Positions 47,801-64,000 of a DNA stretch of 64,000 nucleotides are shown piece by piece. The DNA lies in the NCBI RefSeq assembly GCF_036324505.1, contig NC_086367.1, positions 22,560,578-22,624,577 on the forward strand. Reading direction: 5' to 3'. Position 1 is the stretch's first letter. Every line of letters begins with the position of its first letter. The notes beneath the pieces are model-generated. The model did no database searches. It had not been told where the DNA came from and worked only from the letters and a program-made list of their open reading frames with translations. The DNA is from Eleginops maclovinus (Eukaryota > Chordata > Actinopteri > Perciformes > Eleginopidae). Position numbers and translations under genes: made by a program.

Positions 47801-49479
47801 TACATCATCACTGCAACACTCTGATGACATTTGAAATAGGATGAGTCTTCGCTTATATTGGAAGGCATGCCATTATTACATCACTATAAAAGTGGGGAAG
47901 GGGTGCAATATTAAAAATGTCACTAATTAAAACGTAAAGATAAGAAAAAAACACATTTTCTTACTTTAGCCCTGATTCTTGGAGCTAACAAAAGGAAAAT
48001 GTTATCACTAGTTTCATTTAGTCGTAAATGTTCTCTCTCTGTCTGCCATTCAAACGTTTGGATGTCCTGTTGCGGTGTCAATGACTCTGATCAGAGACAA
48101 AGGAGCTTTGTAAGACCGGGTTTATGGTTTTATAAGAACACAAAGATGTGAAAATGCCATCACATCATAATAATGATTCATGTTAATGTGGCTTTCTGCA
48201 GAGAGGTGATAGATTTAATGAAACCAGCAGCAGCAGCTGGACATCTTCGTCCTGACAGCTTCTCACTTTGAGCTCATCCTGCTGCACGAACACAGAAAAC
48301 ATGTTAAACTGGATGAAATGTGTCGCTGGTCACTGCATACAACTGTCCTGTAATATCCCTCTCTAACACATACAGGTAGCCAAAGGGTTTTACCTTTTTA
48401 ATAGCTATTTTTCTTCCCAGTTCGTCAAGGTACCATCACTGAAGAAAATGTGTTTTTGGATTTTAGAAAGTTTAATAAATATATGGTCAAAAAAATGGAT
48501 AAAAAACCGAATTAATACATTTATTTAATCAATTGTAAATTAAGTTTTTTTTTATTATTCAAGGTAATAATGCAATTCATATATGCAATAAAAATATTAA
48601 TTTCCTAAATAATAAATAGCTTTTTAATTTAACTAAATATTTTTTAAGAAAACTAACAAAATAAAACAAACATATAAATTGGATTGTCTTTATTTATTTA
48701 TTTATTTATTTATTATTTAATTATGTATTTATTTACTTTTTTTACTAAAGCCCTGCTTAAAATGATTTAATGACATTTCAAACAAATATGAATAATATAC
48801 ATTAACGACAAATATAGTATTCATTATTTGAAGGAAATGAATTAAGTGAAATGTATATATATTTTTGAATAGTAAGCAATGTACCTGCTGGCTCTCTTTA
48901 GCCTTTATAGATTAAAGAGTTCGTAACGGACAATGTCTTTTATTTCAAGAACATAATATTTAGTCCTCAGTTTCTTTTCTGTCAAGCAACCCAAAAGTTT
49001 TTCTTCGAAGGAATGGCTTCATCTCTGGAAGGATTTGATAGATATTTCTTCCCCTCTCCTCTCCTCTATCCTCCCCTCCTCTCCCTGCTTCTCACCCAGA
49101 TGAAAAGCTGGAGACAACATCTGTAGGAAGGCAGGAGGACACGTTCCCTCGCTGAGCAATAAATCTCACAGCTGTGTAACACGATCCCGGTGGTGTGATA
49201 CCTGCTCCGAATCAAATACAGACCTGTTGCCTGCGACTGAACATGAAAACCTGGAATAATTGGCTCCGGACAGACACGCTGCTGCCCGGGCTGCTGAGTC
49301 ACCGAGGAGATAAAAGAATGAGACGGCTCCCAACATCTCGTCTAAATCACACTTTACATGAAGCTGCCGCATCACAACATGAATACAATAACAGAGGAAA
49401 GACATACAACTGAAACCCCCTCAGGTATCAGGGTATAGACTGTAGTGCAATATAGTAGGAAAGGCTGTCGAGTAAAAGT
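47801..49479. other. Non-coding block, AT-rich middle
   Basis: No supported gene. The part from about 48440 to 48870 is very AT-rich, with a (TTTA)n run near 48690-48720. The part near 49080-49400 is GC-richer and unique; its ORFs on both strands have no domain. Confidence 0.55.
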
Positions 49480-50013
49480 CAGAGTATAGCCTAGCGGGGC
49501 GAGAAGACAGAAAAAAAGTCAAGTATAATATTTAAAAATGAGGGGAAAGTCGTAATGATCCAAATCCAGATCTTCAGCATCACTACAAGTGTCTAGACCC
49601 CGGGCCTGCATTTCCCCCTTACCCCCTTTTCAACATTTCTATCATGTGTCAATAAATGTTCTTCAAAATAAAAATGAGTCCTTCCTGATTGAAGTGTAGT
49701 CCGTCAAATATGTCGGAAAAAGGGTCATAGTTTGTCATGTTGAAAAAAAGAGTTGTAGTATGTCAAACTAAATGAGAAATACCGTACAGGTAGTGTGGTA
49801 CCGGGGTGTCCAAACCTTTTCCACTGAGGGCCACATACAGAAATACATACGAAGGGCGGGCCCCTCACTAGAGCTGAGGTATATCGCCTCATAGGTTAAG
49901 TTATAAGTTAGCAAAATCAATCCAAAGGAGGTAAATGATGCTTTATACTTGGATATTTAAGAAAAAAACAGCCTCTCCATAGAGTTTAATTTACTCTGTT
50001 TGCGGCTCATCCC

Positions 50014-50833
50014 TTAAAGGTCTCCTATCATGCTATATTTCAACAATATATTGTAGGGCAATATCTATACAAAACATGTCTGTGAAGTGTTTTGCTCAAA
50101 GTACCAAACAGATCAGCCATTGTAGCATGCCTCATCCCCCTCTATTTCAGCCCTGTTCCTGAAGTGCTGATTCTGTGACTGTCGCTTTAAATCTGAGCTG
50201 AAGCTGGCCACGCCCCTTTGGAGCTGGAGCTGACCACGCCCATTTGGAGCTGAAGCTGGCCACGCCCCTTTGGAGCTGGAGTTGACCACGCCCATTTGGA
50301 GCTGAAGCTGGCCACACCCCTTTGGAGCGTCATGATCTCTCTGTTTGAAGAGAGAAGTTTCTAACGAAGATACTCAGCTAAACGCTGCCGTGATTAAAGG
50401 CCATATTGTGTTCCAAACCACATCCAGCATTATTTCTGAATCACTTCTCAGTGTTTACTGCTGACATTATATGTATTATATAAACAACAACTCTAAGTCC
50501 CTCCTGCAGACATCCTGCACAGAGACACAGAGGTGCTGCGGAGGGGATTCAGCTCGCGACTGTATATTGCGGACGATAGGTTGGGACGTTTCACGTCGGC
50601 AGTACGTTGCCAGGAGTTTAATGTAAAGCCAGCTCACATTTCCGCTATGACGTCATATCGGCAGCAAATCTGGATCAGCTCGTTTGTACCCCCGTTTTTA
50701 GAGATGTGGGTAAGGAGGAAAAGAGAGAGGGTTGTATTTTCGGAAACTTTGTGAGTCTCCTTACACACCGGGGACACATGTTTATGTATAAAAGACAGCA
50801 AACAGTGCATTTTGCATAATAGGGGGCCTTTAA
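50014..50833. mobile_element. Nested TTAA-bounded MITE, family B
   Basis: Left TTAAAGGTCTCCTATCATGC, right TTTTGCATAATAGGGGGCCTT then TAAA; in reverse complement the right end reads TTTAAAGGCCCCCTATTATG, so the ends are imperfect inverted repeats. TTAA bounds both sides (50014-50017, 50830-50833). This is the piggyBac-type pattern. It shares the AAAGG.C.CCTAT.ATGC end with family A but has a different interior, including a 26-bp tandem array. Confidence 0.8.
50206..50335 (+). repeat. 26-bp tandem array inside MITE B
   Basis: Five units of about 26 bp alternate between two forms, CTGGCCACGCCCCTTTGGAG and CTGACCACGCCCATTTGGAG, giving a 52-bp higher-order period. Each contains CCACGCCC, a KLF/EGR-type GC-rich core. 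Confidence 0.9.
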
Positions 50834-51360
50834 AACAGAAGCCTCTGATTGCTGATAATAAGGGGAAATATGAAGGGTAGATTTCAAGCTTGTAATGCAA
50901 ATTAGTTATTATCAACTATTTGTTAGAAAATGTTTTCAACTTTAATTCACTGATTGATTTTAAAATTGGGCTTATTAACACATCAATACTTCTGGGTAAT
51001 ATATTTGTACCTACAGTATATATTTAAGAGGTGCAATATAAGACAAGCACAAGTTTCAGGTGTGGGCCATATTGCATTACATTTTTTTTGTTTGCTGAGG
51101 TCCAATTAAAAATTGACAACGGGCCGCAGTTTGGACACGCCTGGTATAGTATTTCCAAAAACCCACACAGCAAATCATTTTTAAAAAGACTTCAAAAAAC
51201 AGCTATGGTATAGTATGTTCAAAACTGTCAAAAAAAAGTCATAGTTTGTCAAAATAATTTAGAAAAAATCCAAGTATAGTATGTCGGAAATTATGTAAGA
51301 AAACAACACAGTAAATGATGTTAGAGAATACTATAGTCTGCCTTAAAACATCATAAAAGT

Positions 51361-51635
51361 CGTACAGAACACACACACACTCGAGCTGCTGTACAACATT
51401 TATTACACATCATTTATTCATCAATAACATGTTTACATTGACCTCACTTTGAACTCCAGTTTTCTGCTGTAACACAAACTGAAGTTATTTTCTGCTTGAA
51501 GAAATCTGTGTGGCCGGACAGAGACAAGGAAGTGTGTGTGTGTGATGAAATGTGTGTGTGTGTGGTGTTTGCAAGCTGCAGTCATCCAACAGGGCTAGTT
51601 GAAACTAATCTTGATATGTTGAACAAGCAAACCGG
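51361..51635. other. Non-coding spacer
   Basis: No supported gene; short GTGT runs near 51535-51565. Confidence 0.5.
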
Positions 51636-52260
51636 AGCAGCAGCACTCCCCCTCCTCCCCCCCCTACCCTCATCCTCTCTGATAAATAATAAACGACCTT
51701 TGAGTGGCTCCAATTTATGAGCCGGTGAGAGCAGGGGCCCGATAATGGACTAATTAGTTGTATCTCACATTAACTGATATCGGACACTCGGCTCCTCAAT
51801 GCTAACTTTTATGTCTGGGATCTGCCCCGGGGGCCCCGATGTGGGACACCCAAAATGTAAGAGGGGAGGGAGGGTAATTTTCTGTTCCGGTGAGAGCCGT
51901 GGAAGTGGAGGAGGGGAGGGTGGAAGGTATTCGTGGAAAATCGACAACTCCTAACAGGTATTTCTGTGTATCAAAGCTTCCACAATCCCCGATGGAAACA
52001 AAACCACGAGGAGAAAATGCACAAACTGACAAAGTGGATTTCAGTCCGGTCGTGCAGCGGTGGTGGTGGAGAGGAGGAACAAGGCAGGGCGGTGAAAACA
52101 GGTGAGGCTTTGTTTGGCTGGGTTTTCTGAGGTAGATCCATATCAGGAATCCTCTCCCGCTCTGCCTTGCGCTCTCTCCGAGGCGGATCGGTTTACGGCG
52201 TGGAGACTTGCTGTCGCCTCTCCGTCGGCTGACAGACAGGCAGGAAGGAAGACAGAGAAA
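51636..52260. promoter_or_regulatory. Candidate conserved non-coding element
   Basis: Repeat-poor block with GATAATGGACTAATTAGTTG, a homeodomain-type site, CAATTTATGAGCCGG, and GC-rich sequence near 51820-52250. ORFs on both strands lack domains. The regulatory call is inference. Confidence 0.3.
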
Positions 52261-52316
52261 AAGAGAAGAAGAACATCACAGTCATGAAAACACAACAAGA
52301 TGTCTAAAAGAAAAAG

Positions 52317-52445
52317 AGGATTCAGATCAGATTAGATAAAAGTTTTATGATCCCTGAGGGGAGACTGGGACAATCGGGAAGCAGCAGCAGAGAACTGGAT
52401 ACTGATAAGACCGGAGAATAGTGCAAGTAGAGAGGGTTGAAGATA
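52317..52445 (+). repeat. LINE-tail-like repeat, copy 1
   Basis: GATCAGATTAGATAAAAGTT then TTATGATCCCTGAGGGGAGA, CTGGGACAATCGGGAAGCAG, GATACTGATAAGACCGGAGA. A second copy lies at 52835-52955. The TTATTGATCCC.GAGGGGAAA phrase is common at the 3' ends of fish retroelements. Family not known. Confidence 0.6.
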
Positions 52446-52834
52446 ATACAACATGTACAAACAATCATAAACAGTATAAAAATAGATCAAGTGGAGGAAA
52501 ATACCTGGATGTAAAGATAATGTGACCCAGGGGTTAAACATGAAGCTGTTTATGAACTGTCATCAGATGTTCTTCATGCTAACAGCAGCTCATTTAAACA
52601 CTAGCACATTAACAGAGATGTGAAGGTGATTTTATATCAGATTATCACGGATAAGAGGAATCAGATGAAGCTCATGAGCCAAGGCTGCCGCTGTAGTATG
52701 CCTAGATTTTAACCAAGGCAATGCTAACATGCTAATGGTTGGCAATGCTAACATTAGCTAAATGGGAAGGTCATTCATTCAGAAATAAAGAAATGATAAC
52801 CTGATGATAGCGCCAGATGATCCCCAACTTCAGA
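52446..52834. other. Spacer between repeat copies
   Basis: Contains a GATAACCTGATGATAGCGCC phrase near 52795 and TGCTAACAT.. words near 52715-52765 that recur near 53140 and elsewhere in fish repeats. No gene. Confidence 0.4.
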
Positions 52835-52955
52835 GGATTCAGATCAGATAAAAGTGTTATGATCCCAGAGGGTAAACTGGGACCTTCAGACAGCAGCAGA
52901 GATCCAGATACAGATAAGACCTGAGAATAGTGCAAACAGAGAGTGTTGAAGATCA
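52835..52955 (+). repeat. LINE-tail-like repeat, copy 2
   Basis: AGGATTCAGATCAGATAAAA, TTATGATCCCAGAGGGTAAA, CTGGGACCTTCAGACAGCAG, AGATACAGATAAGACCTGAG. Direct repeat of 52317-52445, about 518 bp apart. Confidence 0.6.
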
Positions 52956-53270
52956 CCAGATTCATCTCAGGAGTGTTTTACAGCCAAGTAGAGCCATGTG
53001 TAAGTCTGCAGCTACAGAAGCATAGCGTGACTCGATGCTCACATTGGCCATGTTAACAAAGTGCAGCTGAGGCAGATGGGAATGTCTGCAGGAATTTGGT
53101 CTTAAACCAAAGTATTGGACTAATAAATACAGTAATTTAACCTGATGATGACACCAGTTGGAAAGAAACTGTTCAAATTCATCCTCTGGAGACAATGATT
53201 GGTTGTGCCAAATTTGGAGACGATCCGACGTTAGCATGGAGCTTAAATATTAAACCTATGGTGACCCGTT
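52956..53270 (+). repeat. Decayed dispersed repeat
   Basis: AAGTAGAGCCATGTGTAAGT, TTAACCTGATGATGACACCA, AAACTGTTCAAATTCATCCT and GTGCCAAATTTGGAGACGAT form a layout resembling a common fish repeat with CTGATGATGGCGC, TTCATCCT.GG.GA and CAAATTT.. phrases. Recognised from memory only. Confidence 0.45.
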
Positions 53271-54898
<1,628 letters not shown>

Positions 54899-55150
54899 TT
54901 AAAGAGGCCCTATTATGTTTTGGGGGGTTTCCTTTTCCTGTAGTGTGTTTTTAGTGCATGTAAATGGTCTGCAAAGACTAAAATCCCACCAGAGTTAGTT
55001 TCTCTCCTGCCTAAAACGCCTCCATTTGACTCCTTTGTTTACTTCCGGAACAAAGTGACGTCGCTTTGGAACACTCGCGCTTCTATCGGCTAGCCCTCCA
55101 ACATGATAGGCTAAGGGGCGGGACATCTGAAAGCGGTTGACCAATCACAA
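54899..55150 (+). mobile_element. MITE family A, right-truncated copy
   Basis: A clean left terminus TTAAAGAGGCCCTATTATGT, then GGTTTCCTTTTCCTGTAGTG, TAGTGCATGTAAATGGTCTG, GTTTACTTCCGGAACAAAGT, GTGACGTCGC (a CRE-like core), GGGGCGGGACATCTG and one CCAATCA box. The right third is absent. Confidence 0.92.
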
Positions 55151-55607
55151 AACGTGTACCTGTTAGCATCATTATTATAACAAATTGGAAGAGTCAACTA
55201 AGACAAAGTGGGGATAAGCTGAAAGACAACTTTTAGGGCTTATGTTTTACCGAAGTCTTTTCATATTTAGTTCAGTTTAGTGTGTGATGACGGAACTACA
55301 AGCACCTGTAGACTTGAGTATTAAAATAATAGTCTAGTGTGATTTTGAAACCCCTGATTTTTTTCTTCCTTTAAATCATTCATTGAACATGTTGCTGTGT
55401 TTTATCCGCACGTTGTGAAATATAAATCCAGTCTGAATAGAGCGGGTATGAATTAATGATATGCGGCTCTCCTTTCTCTACACAGAAGTCGATTTTGACA
55501 AGCAATTAGGGAAAAAAGGCCTACAGGAATATTTTCAAAACAAAAGCTTTTGATGACTTAATGGTTGGTAAATCCTGGCTTCCTGCAAGAGGAGCCAGGA
55601 TTCAGAG
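55151..55607. other. Non-coding spacer
   Basis: No supported gene. Confidence 0.5.
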
Positions 55608-55907
55608 TCTCTCCTGGGATATGTCTCCATGCTTTAATGTTCAAAAAGCTCATTATTTTTCTCATACTGCCTGTACTGCGACACCTCTTTTCACCCTCTG
55701 TCTGAAACCACAGCTGCTCCGATTGGTTAGCTGGTCGACTCTGTTGGGATTGCTCAACCGCTTAGCCTATCACGTATAATGTGTTTGAGCGCTAGCCAAT
55801 AGAAGCACAAGTATACTGTAGTGATGTCACCATGTTCTTTGGGATTTTAGCCTCTGCAGACCATTTGCATGCACAAAAACCCCCAAAAGCATAATAGGGG
55901 CCTTTAA
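55608..55907 (-). mobile_element. MITE family A, reversed copy
   Basis: TCTCCTGGGATATGTCTCC, AATGTTCAAAAAGCTC, CTGTACTGCGACACCTC, ATTGGTTAGCTGG, ACGTATAATGTGTTTGAGCG, GTGATGTCACC, CTGCAGACCATTTGCATGCA, CCCAAAAGCATAATAGGGGC, CTTTAA. TTAA at 55904-55907. It abuts the LINE remnant. Confidence 0.9.
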
Positions 55908-56111
55908 TCCGTAAACAGTAATGCCAAATCTACTCTCTATAAAGTTTTGCATATCTGTCCAAAATCTATTTAAATGACCACAGTGAAAGAACAGAAGAAG
56001 TACTTCAATTGAGCCGAAACCATTTAAACACACTGATTTAGTTTCGTAACAAAACAGATCAAATTGAAGCCTCCGGGCTCTTTGCAGCAACATTAAACTC
56101 AGACACAACAA
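55908..56111 (-). pseudogene. L1-like LINE ORF2 C-terminal remnant
   Basis: On the - strand a short frame reads LLLFFHCGHLNRFWTDMQNF then IESRFGITVYGLK. This is the H..C..FW.D......I..KF.. pattern found at the C-terminus of L1/Tx1-type ORF2 proteins, after the reverse transcriptase. Only about 65 codons remain and the frame runs into a MITE on its C-terminal side. No reverse transcriptase core is present in the window. The assignment rests on pattern memory, so confidence is moderate. Confidence 0.45.
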
Positions 56112-56390
56112 CCATCATCCCTGCAGGTCTGATCGCACTGAGACAACACAACATACATCTTTATGTTTACAAAAGAGCAACTATAACAGCCAGACACTTG
56201 TTCTGGAATACGTATTCTTAGAAAAAGCTTTAGTTTCCTCCAGGTTTATGCTTTTTAGTTTGTAAATGACATCACATTTCAGACTCAGCAGGTAATCACA
56301 CCTGGACACTATGTGCTTTTAGTAATAAATCAAATACATTTCAAAGAAAAGCTAGATTTTAGTTTTGAGTTTTGAAAGAAAACACTACCA

Positions 56391-56640
56391 TGGGGCGACC
56401 ATGGCTGCGAGGTAGTGCTGTCGTCTTTCGACCAGAAGGTTGTGGGTTCGATCCCAGCCTGGGGCAGTCAACATGTCGACGTGTCCTTGGGCAAGATACT
56501 TAATCCCGATGGCATGGCCAATGTTGTGTGGATGGTAGAGCAAATGAATGGGGTGAATGTGAAGCGCTTTAAGGGGTCGAAAAGACTGGATAAAGTGCTG
56601 TTCTGTATGTGTTTTGTTTAACTGTATAATAGATGTTGTT
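56391..56640 (+). mobile_element. tRNA-derived SINE
   Basis: A pol III promoter is visible: box A-like TGGCTGCGAGG at 56402-56412 and a good box B, GGTTCGATCCC, at 56445-56455, 43 bp apart. The body follows, with GTGTCCTTGGGCAAGATACT, then the tail GTGAAGCGCTTTAAGGGGTC, a phrase shared with common fish SINEs. There is no tRNA fold downstream of box B. The 3' end is uncertain. Confidence 0.75.
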
Positions 56641-58808
<2,168 letters not shown>

Positions 58809-58941
58809 AATGCACTGCAGTGTATATCCCGAAATATTGGTCACAGGATCTACACTGAGCCCTGCTTAGCTAAAAATACACACTACAACACACCAGGCCT
58901 TGTTTAGCCATACAGTGAGCAAACACAATGACAACACAGCT

Positions 58942-58969
58942 ACACACACACACACACACACACACACAG
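58942..58969. repeat. (AC)14 microsatellite
   Basis: An uninterrupted AC run, inverted relative to 58701-58807. Confidence 0.95.
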
Positions 58970-59395
58970 AGCAGAGGCTGCTGGTGTGCGCTGACAGATT
59001 TATATTACACCTCATTATATTTGCTGTAGGTTTCTGTGTCACATCGACCGGCTGGTTTACAGCTGATCCCGTCTGACTTTCCTGTTGGAAAACTCTCTTG
59101 ATGCTAATCTCTCGTTGATTCTGTGGTCGGATTATGTGAGCGTCAGCGCCCTGTATCGAATCAGAACACAAAAAAAATGGTTTTCTTTTCATCAAGGAAA
59201 CAAACACTTGAGTTTTAGAAACGATCTTAAGGATGATTGACACATCTATACAGACAGAGAGCCTATTGATATTTTCATCCAATAGTTTACTCAAATCTGA
59301 CCAACATTTTGTTATCATTGAGTCAGTTCTGATTTTCTTAAATGACATACTCACAACAGGAAGCAAAGGCTCAATTAGGATAAATGGGTTCTGGT
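58970..59395. other. Non-coding spacer
   Basis: No supported gene. The ORF on the - strand over 58866-59366 has no recognisable domain and includes the CA run. Confidence 0.5.
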
Positions 59396-59915
59396 TTAGA
59401 AGCCAGTAGCTTGTTAAAATGTTAGCCGTTAGCTTCCTTTAGCAGCTAAATGAGTTGGAATTAAAAGAAATGCAGCTATCTGTTCAATGTAGCCTCTCTA
59501 GGTAACTCAAACAGTTTGGGTTAATGGTAGCTAACAGCTCAGCTAAGCATCTTAAAGAATTAGTTTCTGCTTAATTATTGATGTATTTGATTGTATAGCT
59601 ATAGCAGCTAACTAATGACTCACTTTAGCCAAAGATTGGTAGATAAAATAGTCGTTTTTTCCTAAAATCTTTCAAAAAGTTGGATTACATTGCTACGTGA
59701 CGTTAGCAGCTAACTGTTTAATGAAGCTAACTGAATAAGTCAGTGGCTAAAAAGTGTGTTTTTCCTTGAGTACATTTCTAATTTGTTGACTATAGCTTCA
59801 TTGGCAACTCAAACTCACTGGTTTAATGCTAGCTAATAGCTCAGATTAGCAGTTCCAATGTGAGCTAGCTATGCTAATAACTGTTTATTGGTAGCCTATA
59901 GGTTATTTAACAATG
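59396..59915 (+). repeat. Degenerate TTAGC/GCTAA-rich repeat
   Basis: TTAGCCGTTAGCTTCCTTTA, GCAGCTAAATGAG, TAGCTAACAGCTCAGCTAAG, GTTTAATGCTAGCTAATAGC and related phrases recur at roughly 100 to 150 bp. A CTAGGTAACTCAAACAGTTT phrase near 59500 matches ATTGGCAACTCAAACTCACT near 59800, giving a period near 300 bp. Very diverged. Confidence 0.5.
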
Positions 59916-60401
59916 TAAAGCCATGAAACATAAGAGATGAAACGGTCTGGGATATCTGTGGACAGATGAAAAGCTGCTGTGATGCAGAGGAGGCTACTGA
60001 TCCGGTGCTGCTGATGCTCCATTGACAGCGAGCAGCGGAGCACGGGGATCAGCGGGCTTTTTAAAACAACAGAACCAAAGATCACACCAGGTTTGAGAAA
60101 ATATTATTATGTCTTGTAATTGGCAGGACTGAGCCATGCGAGGGAGTGGGGTGAGGGGGGTCGGCTCGAAGACAAGGAACCAAGGGAAGGAGGAAGAAGT
60201 AAGGACGGGGGGGCAAATTGAACCGACACCACTTTGCACTTTGACAATCGGATTTGGTGAGTTTGTTTAACCCGACAGGCCCTCGCCGAGCTGCCTGCTT
60301 TTGCACACTCATTAAAACGATTATTCACGATCCGTCGAGTGTTTTCTTGCTCGTTCACATGAACCACCACCAGCACCAGCTACCCCTCCCAATACCTACC
60401 A

Positions 60402-60402
<1 letters not shown>
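59916..60402. other. Non-coding block, GC-richer
   Basis: No supported gene. The purine-rich stretch near 60130-60215 gives several chance ORFs on the - strand. Confidence 0.5.
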
Positions 60403-60445
<43 letters not shown>

Positions 60446-60449
60446 ACAC
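60403..60449. repeat. (CA)n microsatellite
   Basis: About 47 bp of CA with one AAA interruption. Confidence 0.95.
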
Positions 60450-60618
60450 TTTCACTTTTCTTGGTAAGTCCCACTTTCTGGCTGTTCATTCATTCTTAGA
60501 AAGCCTACTACAAACTCTTTGTTAAACTCGGTGTGTTTGAATAATATGTTTATTCAGTGTATTGTGATAGCATGTGTTACTATACTTGTATTTATAGGCC
60601 AATGCTCTGCGTTCTGCA

Positions 60619-60679
60619 TTGATCATGGTCCATTTGTAAGGTGTAGCATGGCTTCACCTTACAATTGTACCATGATCAA
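60619..60679. other. Strong 25-bp hairpin, candidate small RNA precursor
   Basis: The left arm at 60619-60643 (TTGATCATGGT..., ...TTGTAAGGTG) pairs with the right arm at 60655-60679 (CACCTTACAA..., ...ACCATGATCAA) with two mismatches, and an 11-nt loop between them. The surrounding sequence does not extend the stem. It could be a microRNA-like hairpin or the residue of a tiny foldback element. No known microRNA comes to mind. Confidence 0.6.

Positions 60680-64000
<3,321 letters not shown>

Larger units (their letters stand above)
49801..51143. mobile_element. hAT-type non-autonomous element
   Basis: Left end CCGGGGTGTCCAAACCTTTT, right end TTTGGACACGCCTG, complement CAGGCGTGTCCAAAC, so the terminal inverted repeat is C(A/C)GG.GTGTCCAAAC. 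Eight-bp flanks GTGTGGTA (49793-49800) and GTATAGTA (51144-51151) match at six of eight positions, consistent with the 8-bp target duplication of hAT elements. GGGCC(A/G) blocks follow both termini. No transposase frame. About 820 bp of the interior is a nested MITE, leaving about 520 bp of hAT sequence. Confidence 0.85.
49480..51360 (+). repeat. Degenerate AGTATGTC tandem repeat, split by hAT
   Basis: Phrases such as AAAAAAGTCAAGTATA, GTCATAGTTTGTCATG, GTTGTAGTATGTCAAA lie at 49495-49790 and continue as AAGTCATAGTTTGTC, CAAGTATAGTATGTCGGAAA at 51225-51300. The array is split by the hAT element at 49801-51143; the target duplication GTATAGTA is itself a word of the repeat. Confidence 0.7.

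Noticed and set aside
56391..56470. A possible tRNA gene, given good A and B boxes
   Set aside because: The body after box B does not fold into an acceptor stem and continues into a SINE body, so it is a tRNA-derived retroposon.

Overview
This is a stretch of vertebrate nuclear DNA, most likely from a teleost fish. The reasons are the extreme density of long (CA/GT)n microsatellites, a compact spliced PIF/Harbinger transposon, repeated copies of a short TTAA-bounded MITE, a hAT element, a tRNA-derived SINE, and dispersed AGTACT-rich and TTAGC-rich repeats of a kind common in fish genomes. Species-level assignment is not possible from the sequence alone. I found no exon of a host protein-coding gene, no rRNA, no functional tRNA and no CRISPR array. 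The window reads as a long intron or an intergenic region. Most of the long open reading frames are the trivial Cys-Val or Thr-His translations of (GT)n and (CA)n.

Layout. 1-7.4 kb: unique or decayed DNA with four GT/CA arrays over 100 bp long. 7.4-13.2 kb: the first MITE copies, a 115-bp duplication, the longest GT array (with a GC tail), a 0.9-kb polypyrimidine tract, a cluster of POU-octamer motifs and a GC-rich block. 13.2-18.2 kb: the most notable locus, a large imperfect inverted repeat made of CAA/CAG-rich units, with a 3.7-kb PIF/Harbinger element inserted in its right arm. 18.3-32 kb: GT/CA arrays, a Tc1-like remnant, decayed minisatellites and further MITEs. 32-49 kb: MITE copies that carry an alternative end module, a 32-bp tandem array, two separate arrays of one 72-bp minisatellite, a cluster of head-to-head CA/GT arrays at 40.0-42.0 kb, and an interrupted ~30-bp minisatellite. 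49.8-51.1 kb: a hAT element with a second TTAA-bounded MITE nested inside. 51.6-64 kb: candidate regulatory DNA, LINE-tail-like duplicates, an L1-like ORF2 remnant, a SINE and one strong short hairpin.

The only genes I can support are the two convergent, spliced genes of the Harbinger element. One encodes a Myb/SANT-like DNA-binding protein (8 exons, 241 codons, + strand). The other encodes a DDE transposase (4 exons, 344 codons, - strand). Both reconstruct without a frameshift or stop and with GT-AG introns. In this superfamily the two proteins act together: the Myb-like partner binds DNA and the transposase and helps it reach the nucleus and the element ends, and the transposase cuts and moves the element. 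The right end of the element carries a 193-bp tandem duplication with one visible mismatch, so there is an extra internal copy of the terminus. Together this suggests a recently active, possibly autonomous element.
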